This document shows, piece after piece, positions 42,618 through 51,147 of a DNA stretch of 52,703 nt. The first letter of the stretch is position 1; each line of letters opens with the position of its first letter. This stretch comes from Dehalococcoidales bacterium (lineage in GTDB: Bacteria > Chloroflexota > Dehalococcoidia > Dehalococcoidales > UBA3254): the NCBI GenBank assembly GCA_016926695.1, contig JAFGOB010000134.1, positions 1 through 52,703 of the forward strand, in the 5' to 3' direction. A program made the translations under genes and the position numbers. The notes below the pieces were generated by a model. The model ran no database searches and was not told the origin of the DNA. It saw nothing but the letters and a program-made list of their open reading frames with translations.

Positions 42618-43478
42618 TTAAACTTTTAATGCCTCATATATATTATCCCACAAAGACGCTATCTCTTTCGAGACCCTTCCTTTTGAGATTTCTACAACCG
42701 GTTTACCTTTTATCATTGCTTCGGTTACTATATTATCGAAAGGAATACGGGCAGCGATCTGTATTTTCCGGTCCTGGCAGTAATTTTCAATTTTAGCGGT
42801 ATTTTCTTCGTTGATATCGTACTTGTTAATACAGACAAGGGCTTTGACGTCAAAGTGACGGCATACTTCCAGCACTCTTTCCAGGTCATGGATGCCTGAA
42901 AGAGTCGGTTCGGTAACCAGCACCGCCAGATCAGCCCCGGAAAGGGATGAGATAACTGGGCAGCCGATACCGGGCGGTCCGTCACTTATGATTATATCAA
43001 GCCGGTCTTTTTCGGCAATATTGCGTGCTTCTTTTCTAACCGTGGTGACCAGTTTCCCGGAATTCTCCTGGGCAATACCCAGCCTGGCATGGACCAGGCA
43101 ACCGTAGCGGGTGTCGGATATAAACCATTTTCCAGCCAGGCTGTCCTTCATGGTAATCGCTCCTGCGGGACAAATATGGGAGCAAAAACCACATCCCTCA
43201 CAGGATACAGGGTCTATACGGTAATCTTTTACAGCCTCAAAACGGCAGCATTCGCGGCAGGCATCGCATTTTGTGCATTTTTCAGGATCAATAACCGCTA
43301 ACTGCCCGCTCCAGAATTCATACTCTTGCTGTGCACGTGGATCGAGAATCAGGTGCAGGTCGGCCGCGTCTACATCGCAATCAACCAGTACCTTATTTTG
43401 GGCAAGAGCAGCAAAAGAACCTGTAATACTGGTCTTGCCTGTTCCCCCTTTACCGCTCAGGACAACTACTTCTTTCAT
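42618..43478 (-). CDS. MinD-type ATPase with ferredoxin insert
   Basis: The 286-residue product has the deviant Walker A GKGGTGKT (near residue 8), then an inserted 2[4Fe-4S] module (CTKCDACRECC and CEGCGFCSHICP, about 70-110) and the ATPase remainder with ISDGPPGIGCPV. Such proteins pair with NifX-like ORP proteins in sulfate reducers. The start is ATG 43478, seven bases after AGGAG; a 43544 start lies inside the upstream gene. The first 29 bases of this gene overlap the end of its paralogue. Confidence 0.85.
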   Translation of the reverse strand: MKEVVVLSGKGGTGKTSITGSFAALAQNKVLVDCDVDAADLHLILDPRAQQEYEFWSGQLAVIDPEKCTKCDACRECCRFEAVKDYRIDPVSCEGCGFCSHICPAGAITMKDSLAGKWFISDTRYGCLVHARLGIAQENSGKLVTTVRKEARNIAEKDRLDIIISDGPPGIGCPVISSLSGADLAVLVTEPTLSGIHDLERVLEVCRHFDVKALVCINKYDINEENTAKIENYCQDRKIQIAARIPFDNIVTEAMIKGKPVVEISKGRVSKEIASLWDNIYEALKV

Positions 43479-44316
43479 TAACCGTCTCCTGTATCTTTTC
43501 GAAAAGCTCAACGAACTTCTGCTTCCATTCAGGCATGCCTTCAACCAGGGTAATTCCCCTGGAGTAAAAACGGGCTATCCCGGTATCAAGGGGAATGGAA
43601 AGAAGTACGGGGATATCCTCTGCTTTACAATACTCCTCCACCCTGTTTTCACCCGCCATACTCCTGTTAATGACCACGCCGCAGGGTATGTTGAGTTCCC
43701 TGACGGTTTCTACTGCAAGGCGAAGGTCGTTGAGTCCGAAAGGTGTGGGTTCGGTTACCAGAAGGCAAAAGTCGCTGTAATTGATTGTCGAAATCACAGG
43801 ACATGATGTCCCCGGGGGTGAATCGATAATGGTGACCTCTTCGCTGGATGCATAACTCTTGACCTTTCTGATCACCGGCGGGGCCATGGCTTCACCGACA
43901 TGAAGCTTACCGTGGACGAATATAATTCCCGAGGAATGTCCCGATTCTATTATTCCGATAGACCTGGGCTGCTCGCTGATTGCTTTCCTCGGGCAGATGT
44001 AACTACAGGCCCCGCACCCATGGCACAACTGAGAAAATACCATTATGTGTTTTCCCCATACGGCAATGGCCTTGTAAGCACATACCCCCGCACATTTGCC
44101 GCAGTGGTCGCATTTCTCCTCATCAACCTCAGGTACCGGAATCGTAACTGTTTCCTGGCTGGTGAGAACTGGATTTAAAAAAATATGGTCATTCGGCTCT
44201 TCGACATCGCAATCAAGCAAACGCACTTTACAGGCATCACGAAGAGAGAGGGCCAGGCTGGTGGCTATCAGTGTTTTACCTGTGCCCCCTTTACCGCTGG
44301 CTACAGATATAATCAT
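43450..44316 (-). CDS. MinD-type ATPase with ferredoxin insert
   Basis: The 288-residue product is a paralogue of the next gene, with ISVASGKGGTGKTLIA at the start and clusters CDHCGKCAGVC and CHGCGACSYICP (about 69-109). IIDSPPGTSCPV supplies the switch region. Two such ATPases in tandem suggest they work as a heterodimer. They resemble the two ATPases of the Desulfovibrio orange-protein (ORP) complex, where a NifX protein binds a metal cluster. Confidence 0.85.
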   Translation of the reverse strand: MIISVASGKGGTGKTLIATSLALSLRDACKVRLLDCDVEEPNDHIFLNPVLTSQETVTIPVPEVDEEKCDHCGKCAGVCAYKAIAVWGKHIMVFSQLCHGCGACSYICPRKAISEQPRSIGIIESGHSSGIIFVHGKLHVGEAMAPPVIRKVKSYASSEEVTIIDSPPGTSCPVISTINYSDFCLLVTEPTPFGLNDLRLAVETVRELNIPCGVVINRSMAGENRVEEYCKAEDIPVLLSIPLDTGIARFYSRGITLVEGMPEWKQKFVELFEKIQETVNERSSCPER

Positions 44317-44317
44317 A

Positions 44318-44515
44318 TTAACCTCTCACCATTTTGGTGCCGCATTTCGGGCAGCTTAGATCAAAACAGGGTACTCCTTGCTTATGCGCGACTTTCTCAC
44401 CGCAGCTCGGGCAAACACAGTTGCCCCCCGGTCCTGACCCTGAACGTGTTCCCCCCATACGGCCTGCTCTTCCCGCAGAACCGCGGGGAGGTCCGGTCCC
44501 ATCTCCTCTTGGCAT
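44318..44515 (-). CDS. Small zinc-ribbon protein
   Basis: This 65-residue protein has a low-complexity Gly/Arg/Pro N-terminus and a rubredoxin-like zinc ribbon, CPSCGEK...CFDLSCPKCGTKM (two CxxC pairs). The ATG at 44515 follows GGAGG by seven bases. The gene lies one base before the MinD-type gene. A metal-binding or protein-binding accessory role is likely. Confidence 0.7.
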   Translation of the reverse strand: MPRGDGTGPPRGSAGRAGRMGGTRSGSGPGGNCVCPSCGEKVAHKQGVPCFDLSCPKCGTKMVRG

Positions 44516-44595
44516 AATCAAACCTCCGGTATGTTTTTATTGTACAGGTATTGGAATGCCTGTTTGGTATACTTTATTATCTTCGATATCAGGTA

Positions 44596-45033
44596 CTAGG
44601 CCCTTCCGGGTCCCCTGCCGAATCCCATACCGCCTCTGCCTCCTCCACCTCCGCCGCCGCCTCCTCTTCCACCCATACCGAAGTGGTCGGAGACATTCGG
44701 TTCAGAACTGGTCTGGAGTTTATCCGATTTATAGGCCTCGATAGCATCCCTGACTTTTCCGGAAACACCGGTGATAACCTTGATACCCGCTGTGTTAAGT
44801 ACCTGATAGGCATTGGGTCCGCAATTGCCTGTCAGAATAACCTCTACTCCCTTTTCGGCAACAGACTGGGCTGTTGAAATACCAGCTCCTCCTCCAGCCG
44901 ACGCACTGGTATTTTCCGATGCTTCGAATTGAAGGGTTTCCGGATCAACGTAAACAAAATACTGACATCTTCCAAAACGAGGATCTACCATAGCATCAAG
45001 GTCTGTCCCTGTTGCCGATACTGCAATCTTCAT
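44596..45033 (-). CDS. NifX-like protein with Gly/Arg-rich tail (ORP-like)
   Basis: The 145-residue protein has an N-terminal NifX domain (MKIAVSATGTDLDAMVDPRFGRCQYF, VILTGNCGPNAYQVLNTAGIKVITG) and a Gly/Arg-rich C-terminal tail (about 120-145). The family includes the ORP cluster-binding protein of Desulfovibrio. It is followed by the zinc ribbon and two MinD-type ATPases. The ATG has AGGAG six bases upstream. Confidence 0.82.
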   Translation of the reverse strand: MKIAVSATGTDLDAMVDPRFGRCQYFVYVDPETLQFEASENTSASAGGGAGISTAQSVAEKGVEVILTGNCGPNAYQVLNTAGIKVITGVSGKVRDAIEAYKSDKLQTSSEPNVSDHFGMGGRGGGGGGGGGRGGMGFGRGPGRA

Positions 45034-45056
45034 CTTTTACTCCTGTGATTATTTTT

Positions 45057-45368
45057 TTATTTTTCAGACTCCAGTTCCTTGACCCTGGAATTGATGCGTT
45101 CAAGGTTTTCCCTGATAGCCCGGGCTTGATCCCGCAGGTAATTCAGCTCTTCTTCCCGGTTCATCGCCGCAGCGCCCGGTGCGGGCGCGGAAGGTGCTGC
45201 TGCGGCAGGAGCTGCTGCGGCAGCGGGAGTTCCTGTGTAATAGCTGCATCTGGGAAGACCTCCCCTGCCTCTTCCTACGTAAGGCCAGGGAGGTGAGCTG
45301 CCTCTGAATCCGAATCCCATGCCTCCTCTGGCCCCGGAACCTCTTCCTCTACCAAATACGCCGTTCAT
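45057..45368 (-). CDS. DUF5320-like small protein
   Basis: This 103-residue protein has an Arg/Gly-rich start with RGMG-like repeats, an Ala/Pro linker (about 48-68), and a C-terminal coiled coil (EEELNYLRDQARAIRENLERINSRVKELESEK). Proteins of this form are common next to NifX and MinD-type ATPase genes in anaerobes. The ATG is preceded by AGGAGGT. Function is unknown. Confidence 0.72.
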   Translation of the reverse strand: MNGVFGRGRGSGARGGMGFGFRGSSPPWPYVGRGRGGLPRCSYYTGTPAAAAAPAAAAPSAPAPGAAAMNREEELNYLRDQARAIRENLERINSRVKELESEK

Positions 45369-45416
45369 ATTGTTTACCTCCTGTGTTACTTTTCTGATGG
45401 TGACCCATTCCGCGCC

Positions 45417-45634
45417 TCAGCGGGAACGGTTGTAAAGCCGCAACGCCCGTTGTATTATAGATCGGGCAAAGTCCTGGTGAAGTATTTGTGAAATTCTCAC
45501 AAGGGACATCCCATTCATGATTATTATGATAGCGAAAGCGCTGGAACAATACGCCTGAACGGGGGGCCCGCCGGTTTTAAACAGGTTACAGCCGGTATGC
45601 ATCTGACCCGCCTGCAAAGGGGGCGTCTTCCCAT
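45417..45634 (-). pseudogene. Decayed DUF134-type regulator
   Basis: A frame from ATG 45634 reads GRRPLCRRVRCIPAVTCLKPAGPP, close to the start of DUF134 proteins (R-rich, then TxFKPAGxP), and stops at TAA near 45524. In another frame over 45417-45500 the text reads ISQILHQDFARSIIQRA, like the helix-turn-helix of DUF134. Most of the middle is missing or scrambled. This fits a frameshifted, partly deleted relict. DUF134 regulators usually sit by NifX/MinD clusters, as here. It could also be chance. Confidence 0.45.
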
Positions 45635-45655
45635 GGCTTATTCTCCCTATTATTC

Positions 45656-45700
45656 TGGACTTATGCTCAAAAAAATATGCTTATATTGGACATATGTCCA
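45656..45700. promoter_or_regulatory. Palindromic operator pair upstream of the NifX cluster
   Basis: TGGACATATGTCCA (45687-45700) is a perfect 14-bp palindrome. TGGACTTATGCTCA (45656-45669) is a weaker version, 31 bases away centre to centre (about three helical turns). It lies between the divergent DUF5320/NifX operon and the second NifU gene, and may be the site of the DUF134-like regulator or a successor. Confidence 0.55.
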
Positions 45701-45882
45701 TAATTTAAGATTAATACAACGGAATAATATTGTCAAGAGGTGATTTTTGATAATGTTGAAATACCCGGCGAATTATTGACAAAAAGGCAAGCCGATCATA
45801 TCCTGATGATGGGGATAAGCGCAATATCCGGCTTGAGACAATAGTCAGCTAGTGCGGTGTATTAATAAACGGAGGGCAGTTA

Positions 45883-46344
45883 ATGTCTACGGCATGGGAC
45901 AATTTCCAGGAAATGATGAAAGCTGAGATGGAGAAGGTCTACTCAAAAACGGCTGTCGATTATATTATGAACCCGAGAAATCTGGGACATATTGAAGACG
46001 CGGACGTACATGCTTCTGCGACAGGTCCCTGTGGAGACAATATGGACTTGTGGCTTAAAGTCAGGGATGAAAAAATAGAGAATGCTTCCTTTTGTACCGA
46101 CGGATGCGGTGCAACAGTTGCCTGCGGCGGCATGGCTACCGAGATGGCCAGGGGAAAAACGCTGGGAGAAGCGCTTGATATCAGTGCGGAAATAATTGCC
46201 TGCGAACTGGGCGGGCTTCCGGAAGATCACGCTCACTGTGCTGGACTGGCCTCACTCACGCTGAAAAGGGCCGTTATACAGTACAAAAGCGAGGCTGATA
46301 AAAAGGGAAAGAAAACCGGCGGCAGGCAAGAAAAAACGAAATAG
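45883..46344 (+). CDS. NifU/IscU-like Fe-S scaffold protein, second copy
   Basis: The 153-residue product has the same order of cysteines as the one at 40025: GPCGD, DGCGAT, DHAHCA. Its opening SKTAVDYIMNPRNLGHIEDAD matches too. It differs in a Lys-rich C-terminal tail (KKGKKTGGRQEKTK). GGAGGG precedes the ATG. It faces away from the DUF5320/NifX operon and shares its upstream region. Confidence 0.85.
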   Translation: MSTAWDNFQEMMKAEMEKVYSKTAVDYIMNPRNLGHIEDADVHASATGPCGDNMDLWLKVRDEKIENASFCTDGCGATVACGGMATEMARGKTLGEALDISAEIIACELGGLPEDHAHCAGLASLTLKRAVIQYKSEADKKGKKTGGRQEKTK

Positions 46345-46384
46345 GTAAAAATTACGGATCAAGCCATAAAATAGAAAATGATCA

Positions 46385-46822
46385 ATGAAGGGCATATACG
46401 TTTTAATTTTGCAGCTCGATGAATCCCGGCTCATTCCTGTCGGGAGGCTGGGACCGCTGTCTTTTTCCAGAGGCTTTTATGCCTATGCAGGTTCGGCGAT
46501 GAACGGTCTTGAAATGAGGATAGGCCGTCACCTGAAACAGCATAAAAAATTCCACTGGCATATCGATTATCTGCGGGAAAAGGCCCGTATTATCGATGTT
46601 ATGCTCATTCCTGCCGAAAAAAAGTATGAATGTGATCTAGCGACGGCCCTTGGTAAGGATCTTACATGTATACGCAGTTTCGGCTCAAGCGATTGCCAGT
46701 GCCCCGGACATCTTTTCTTTGCTGATAATGAAAAAGATATCGTGAAGGCAGTCCATGCAAAATTATCCGAAATTGGACTAACGTATTGGCCGTTGTATTC
46801 TAAGGATAGTCTAGGCCTTTGA
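46385..46822 (+). CDS. DUF123 (GIY-YIG-like) protein
   Basis: The 145-residue protein has the DUF123 pattern: GIYVLIL start, GFYAYAGSAMNGLEMRIGRHLK (about 30-51), KKFHWHIDYL and the ECDLA Cys. This group is related to GIY-YIG nucleases and has been linked to DNA repair. The start is ATG with no strong ribosome binding site. The 3' end overlaps the next convergent gene by 12 bases. Confidence 0.8.
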   Translation: MKGIYVLILQLDESRLIPVGRLGPLSFSRGFYAYAGSAMNGLEMRIGRHLKQHKKFHWHIDYLREKARIIDVMLIPAEKKYECDLATALGKDLTCIRSFGSSDCQCPGHLFFADNEKDIVKAVHAKLSEIGLTYWPLYSKDSLGL

Positions 46823-47245
46823 ATCGCCGGCCGGACTATCGGGAGGGGAATCCTCAGCTTTCCAGAGGCGGGTTAGAGAGATCTCCAGGAAAACCAGCGG
46901 CCTTTCCACCTTCTTGAAAACGATGGGGCAGTGTTTCAAATTGGGGGGAATGGAGACTACTGCGGCGGTTGTAATAAGGTGTTTTTCATCGCCCAGGGTT
47001 ACCTCTATCTCCGCCCCCAGGTCCGTGATATCACTATAATTTCCGCCGATAAAGCACAGCATTTCAGCGAATTCATGAGAATGGGGCTTATCAAAAGAAA
47101 TAGGTTTGGAAACATAATGGTAACCCATGGAGCAGTCCGCGTCCAGCTCTCCGTCATGGGCTACTAATGATTTACCCGTATAATGCGCAATTTCCCGTAT
47201 AAGCGATGTCGTTTTAATACAGTTTCCGTATTTGCTATCAGCCAT
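46811..47245 (-). CDS. Cupin-like hypothetical protein
   Basis: This 144-residue protein has a His-rich opening to a beta-barrel (ISFDKPHSHEFAEMLCFIGG), which resembles cupin motif 1, and SIPPNLKHCPIVF near 100 for motif 2. A metal site of two or three His and a Glu is plausible. The start is ATG behind AAGGAG. It stands apart from its neighbours and no substrate can be given. Confidence 0.55.
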   Translation of the reverse strand: MADSKYGNCIKTTSLIREIAHYTGKSLVAHDGELDADCSMGYHYVSKPISFDKPHSHEFAEMLCFIGGNYSDITDLGAEIEVTLGDEKHLITTAAVVSIPPNLKHCPIVFKKVERPLVFLEISLTRLWKAEDSPPDSPAGDSKA

Positions 47246-47396
47246 AATATTTCTACTCCTTGATCCATTTTCAAAAATATAGCTTGTACCGGAAGTGCCG
47301 TTCAGGGGCAGTACATGTTAATGTATCCCTCGAGGAGAGCAATGTCAATAGCAGGTGCGGAAATGGCGGAATATAACTTCCGTTGGTATTCTAATA

Positions 47397-48512
47397 TCAG
47401 TATTTGATGGCTGCATCGATTGTGATAAGTGTCCCCTGCCCTGATCCGGATACTATCCTGATGTTTCCGTTCAGGAGCTTGACACGCTCCTGCATACCGA
47501 TCAGCCCCAGCTTACCTTCGGCTGTTAAAGCGGATATGTTTTCCGGATAAATAAATCCCCGTCCGTTATCTTCAATGGATATTTTCAGACTGCCTTCATC
47601 AAAACGGAAATGTATTTTCGCTTCCGTGGCCTTTGAATGGCGTCTGATGTTGTTTATAGCCTCCTGTAGAATACGGTAGATGGTTAGTTCAATCTCCGGA
47701 CTGAATCTGCGTTCCTCTCCCTCAACGGTGAAGGAGATGTCGATATCCGTTTTTGTCCGGTTAATCAGCCATCTCAATGCCGGAATCAGTCCCATGTCAT
47801 CCAGTATATAAGGCCTCAAGCTGAGGCAAATATTGCGTATATCCCTGGATATTTCGCGAGACATGTCCCTGAGTACTATCACCTGTTCCGCTACGCCGTT
47901 GTTTTCATTTTCAGGTCTCGATTTGTTAACGTCATGAATTCTGCCGGAAATTATGCTCTGGGCATGATTGGTTAATACGATCAATGATTGAATTACGCTG
48001 TCATGGAGCTCTCTGGCGATATTTTTCCGTTCGTTTTCATGGGCTATGAAGACCTGCGACAGGTATTTTTGCCGCTGTTCTTCTTTCTCGGTAGACGATT
48101 TTCTTTCGATTTGTCTCCACATAATTTCCGTTTTGACAAGCATTGAAATTACGAAAGGCAATGTGTAGAAGAGATATGCCCGCATTATAGACTCAGGATG
48201 AAACGACAAAGCTGTTACGCGTGGGAGTATTAAAATGCCGCAGATCAACCATGTCGCTGTCAAACCCTTGATGTTTAAAAAAACAGCAGCATAAATCAGG
48301 GGGATTATGAATAGTATGCCGAATAAAGTGTTGCGGAACTCAAAGATGGTTAAATGCCATAATAGAGGTATACGCTGCTCGGCGCCGAACGGTCTTGAAA
48401 AATAATAGTAAACGGTCACGATTACAAGGATAATTATAAGCAGGACAAAAATATGGAGAGTCCTTAAGCTCTTCCGGTCTTGAGTAAACAGACTGCTTAT
48501 AAGTCTCTGCAT
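47397..48512 (-). CDS. Membrane sensor histidine kinase, NarX/DegS-like
   Basis: The 371-residue product has about four N-terminal helices (about 20-130) and then a HisKA_3 domain with H-box ENERKNIARELHDSVIQSL (near 158). The ATP-binding part has RILQEAINNIRRHS, IEDNGRGF and GLIGMQERV. There is no clear extracytoplasmic sensor domain, so the signal may be sensed in the membrane. It follows the response regulator by 14 bases. Confidence 0.88.
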   Translation of the reverse strand: MQRLISSLFTQDRKSLRTLHIFVLLIIILVIVTVYYYFSRPFGAEQRIPLLWHLTIFEFRNTLFGILFIIPLIYAAVFLNIKGLTATWLICGILILPRVTALSFHPESIMRAYLFYTLPFVISMLVKTEIMWRQIERKSSTEKEEQRQKYLSQVFIAHENERKNIARELHDSVIQSLIVLTNHAQSIISGRIHDVNKSRPENENNGVAEQVIVLRDMSREISRDIRNICLSLRPYILDDMGLIPALRWLINRTKTDIDISFTVEGEERRFSPEIELTIYRILQEAINNIRRHSKATEAKIHFRFDEGSLKISIEDNGRGFIYPENISALTAEGKLGLIGMQERVKLLNGNIRIVSGSGQGTLITIDAAIKY

Positions 48513-48526
48513 TTGAAAATCCTAAC

Positions 48527-49180
48527 CTAATCTTCCAGGTCTTTCAATGACAGGAGTCCGTACCTCAGCCCCATAATAACAGCTTCAGTCCGTGATCCAA
48601 CTCCCAGCTTTGAAAAGAGGGTTGATAAACAGCTTTTTACACTTATCGGGCTCAGTTGCAGCAATGTACCGATTTCCTTGTTGGTCTTGCCTTTGGCTGC
48701 CAGTTTCAATACATCCATTTCTCTTGCGGTAAGATTGGTCTTGTTGTCCATGCGCTGGGAAGGCTGTCCGGCATATTTTATCAGGTAAGAGGCGACCTGG
48801 CTGGAGAGGACAGTCTCACCCGCTACCACGTTATATATCGAATGAACAAGCTCATCATCGAAAATGTCCTTGATAAGGTATCCTGCCGCTCCTGCTTTTA
48901 AAAGCCCGATAATGTGCTCGCTGTCTTCATAAACAGTTAAAATCAGTACCGCAGTTTTGGGGCATTTTTCCTTTATCTTACGGGTGGCTTCAAGACCGTT
49001 CATCTGAGGCATTCCAATATCCATAATGACGACATCCGGATTGAGCTCCGTAACGTATTTTACAGCCTCAGTCCCGTTACTTGCTTCGGCTACCACTTTA
49101 ATGTCATCGAGCGGATCGATAACGGCTTTTATAGCCTTCCGTATGAATGGGTGGTCATCAGCCACTATCACACTGATCAT
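48527..49180 (-). CDS. NarL/FixJ family response regulator
   Basis: The 217-residue protein has a receiver domain (VADDHPFIRK at the start, phospho-Asp in VVIMDIGMPQ near 54, Lys in GYLIKDIF) and a C-terminal LuxR-type helix-turn-helix (LTAREMDVLKLAAKGKTNKEIG). It is the first gene of the pair and is divergent from the TRAP operon, so it may control that transporter. Confidence 0.9.
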   Translation of the reverse strand: MISVIVADDHPFIRKAIKAVIDPLDDIKVVAEASNGTEAVKYVTELNPDVVIMDIGMPQMNGLEATRKIKEKCPKTAVLILTVYEDSEHIIGLLKAGAAGYLIKDIFDDELVHSIYNVVAGETVLSSQVASYLIKYAGQPSQRMDNKTNLTAREMDVLKLAAKGKTNKEIGTLLQLSPISVKSCLSTLFSKLGVGSRTEAVIMGLRYGLLSLKDLED

Positions 49181-49299
49181 GGGTCAATATCCTCAGCAGT
49201 CCTTATAAGATGAAAATACCTGTTCCGGCAGATACCATGCAGCCTTTTATTCCGCTGAAAAGACATCCAAACGGACTATATCATATATCCGATTGGTAA

Positions 49300-49327
49300 T
49301 TGTATTTCACGATAATGTCGCTATAAT
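49300..49327 (+). promoter_or_regulatory. Likely promoter of the TRAP operon
   Basis: TTGTAT (49300-49305) and TATAAT (49322-49327) are spaced 16 bases apart, about 148 bases before the dctP ATG. A long leader is therefore possible. Confidence 0.45.
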
Positions 49328-49474
49328 ACGTGAATATCGATAGAAATGCAAGGTGATCTTTTACGATGGGATCAGCGTGACGGAGATCTGCGATGTAATA
49401 GCTCCTTTTAATAGTATATTTCGTTCGGCCTTCAGTCACAGTACTAATTTTCATTTATGGAGGTATATTGTTCA

Positions 49475-50512
49475 ATGAAAAAAGTATTAGCAATCCTGAT
49501 TGCAGTCGTGCTGGTTGCAGCGATGCTGAGTACATTCGCGGCCTGCGGCGAAAAAGAAGAGACTCAGACAGAACCCACCGTTTTACGGCTGGCTGTACCC
49601 TCGCCAAAGGGAGATCCAATCGTTGATAACATTGAAAATTTTGTAAAAGAGTTTAACGAACAGGCCAAAGGAAAATATGTCATCGAGATTCACCCCGGTG
49701 AATCGCTTATCAAGATGGCTGACAGCGTGGATGCTTTAAGGACGGGTGCAGTGGAAATTGACGTCTGGCCTATTGGCGCCTTCAGTAATGTAGACGCCAA
49801 TTTTGCCGCCGCCGAGCTTCCCTTCCTGGTCAATAGTATCGAGGCTGATGCTGCTTTACAGGTGGAGACGATGCCCCTTTATGACAGCATTATGACCAGG
49901 AAATTTAATATTAAACCGATCTATACCCATACCTGCCTTGGCATCGATATGATAAGCAACAAACAGGTGAAAACAGCCGCTGACTGGAAAGGGATGTTGG
50001 TACAGTCTATCTCTCCTCAGACAGCCAAATTTATCGAATTGATGGGCGGCGCCAGTGTTCCCATGCCTTTCCCGGATGCATATCAGGGCATACAGAAAAA
50101 TATCATCAGTGCGACATTGCAATCGTCATCCATGATGATCGCCTTCAAGCTGAACGAGGTAGCCAAGTACGTATTGAGGGGATATCTGACGCCTGCCGCC
50201 GTGGTTGTGGCAATTAATATGGATGTTTATAACAAGATGCCCGGGGATATCCAGGAACTTTTGATGAAACTGGGTAAAAAGGCACAGACTGATACCAACA
50301 GTTACTTCGTCAATGTATACTGGGATAATTACAAGACGATAACCGATATGGGTATGACTGTTTATAATCTTCCCAAGGCTGAACGCGATAAATGGGTAAA
50401 GAACCTGGAGCCTTATTGTGATGAGCTGTACAGCAAGATGGATAAGGATTTTGGCGATAAGCTGAAGGATATCGGTACCAAACTGGACAAAGACTACCCG
50501 TACAAAGAATAA
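49475..50512 (+). CDS. dctP: TRAP transporter solute-binding lipoprotein (DctP-type)
   Basis: The 345-residue product begins MKKVLAILIAVVLVAAMLSTFAACGEKEE, a lipoprotein signal with the Cys after FAA as the lipid site. The rest is a DctP-like periplasmic-binding fold (DALRTGAVEIDVWPIGAFS, PFLVNSIEAD, FPDAYQGIQKNIISATLQ). GGAGGT at 49459-49464 is ten bases before this ATG, whereas an ATG at 49457 overlaps it and is rejected. Lipid anchoring suits a single-membrane cell. The substrate is probably an organic acid but cannot be told. Confidence 0.88.
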   Translation: MKKVLAILIAVVLVAAMLSTFAACGEKEETQTEPTVLRLAVPSPKGDPIVDNIENFVKEFNEQAKGKYVIEIHPGESLIKMADSVDALRTGAVEIDVWPIGAFSNVDANFAAAELPFLVNSIEADAALQVETMPLYDSIMTRKFNIKPIYTHTCLGIDMISNKQVKTAADWKGMLVQSISPQTAKFIELMGGASVPMPFPDAYQGIQKNIISATLQSSSMMIAFKLNEVAKYVLRGYLTPAAVVVAINMDVYNKMPGDIQELLMKLGKKAQTDTNSYFVNVYWDNYKTITDMGMTVYNLPKAERDKWVKNLEPYCDELYSKMDKDFGDKLKDIGTKLDKDYPYKE

Positions 50513-50520
50513 AAAAGAGA

Positions 50521-50562
50521 TCGAAGTGAAGCCCCGGCAATATTGCCGGGGCTTCACTTCGA
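50521..50562 (+). repeat. 42-bp perfect palindrome between dctP and dctQ
   Basis: The 21 bases 50521-50541 and 50542-50562 are perfect complements, with no loop sequence. As RNA it forms a very stable stem (with a small unpaired turn) nine bases after the dctP stop. There is no T-run. It could stabilise the dctP message or limit readthrough into dctQM. Confidence 0.85.
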
Positions 50563-50580
50563 CTATTTCAGGGCAACTAC

Positions 50581-51105
50581 GTGAAAAACATTTTCCTTAC
50601 AATAGACAGGATAATTGAACGTGTCGGCGATTGGGGCCTGGTCAGCAGCGGTATTCTTATTTTACTGATGTCCTTTTTAAGTACTTACGCGGTAAGCCGG
50701 CGCTATATTTTCCATAATCCTGATTCCTATTCATATGAGTTAAGCACAATATTTTTGACTGCCTGTGCAGTACTGGCGGTCTCCGGTCTGCAAAGGTACA
50801 AACGGCATCTCAGGGTTGATTTTGTGGCGAATTATTTCAACCCGGCCGTACAGACCTTTTTACTGGATGTTCTGGGTCCGTTATTGGCCCTGGTATTCGT
50901 ACCTATCATCACCTGGCAAAGCTGGAATAGCGCCCTGTATTCGTTCAATATCGGTGAAACCAGTCTGTCCATTTGGCAGGAGCCTCTGTTCCCCACCAAG
51001 TTCGTAATCCCTGTTTCCATGTTCTGGCTTTGCCTGGTCCTTATTGCTCAGCTTGTACGGGGTATCACCGCCACAGTAAGAACGATAAAGACCGGAGGAA
51101 GGTGA
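50581..51105 (+). CDS. dctQ: TRAP transporter small membrane subunit (DctQ-type)
   Basis: The 174-residue membrane protein has four helices at about 19-37, 54-76, 92-116 and 137-158, as in DctQ subunits. It starts at GTG (50581) with only a weak AGGGC upstream. It lies between the binding protein and the large DctM subunit. The palindrome ends 18 bases upstream. Confidence 0.85.
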   Translation: MKNIFLTIDRIIERVGDWGLVSSGILILLMSFLSTYAVSRRYIFHNPDSYSYELSTIFLTACAVLAVSGLQRYKRHLRVDFVANYFNPAVQTFLLDVLGPLLALVFVPIITWQSWNSALYSFNIGETSLSIWQEPLFPTKFVIPVSMFWLCLVLIAQLVRGITATVRTIKTGGR

Positions 51106-51147
51106 GACGGGCAGCGGTACCGGTACTGGAAAGGGGAAAGAGTAATC

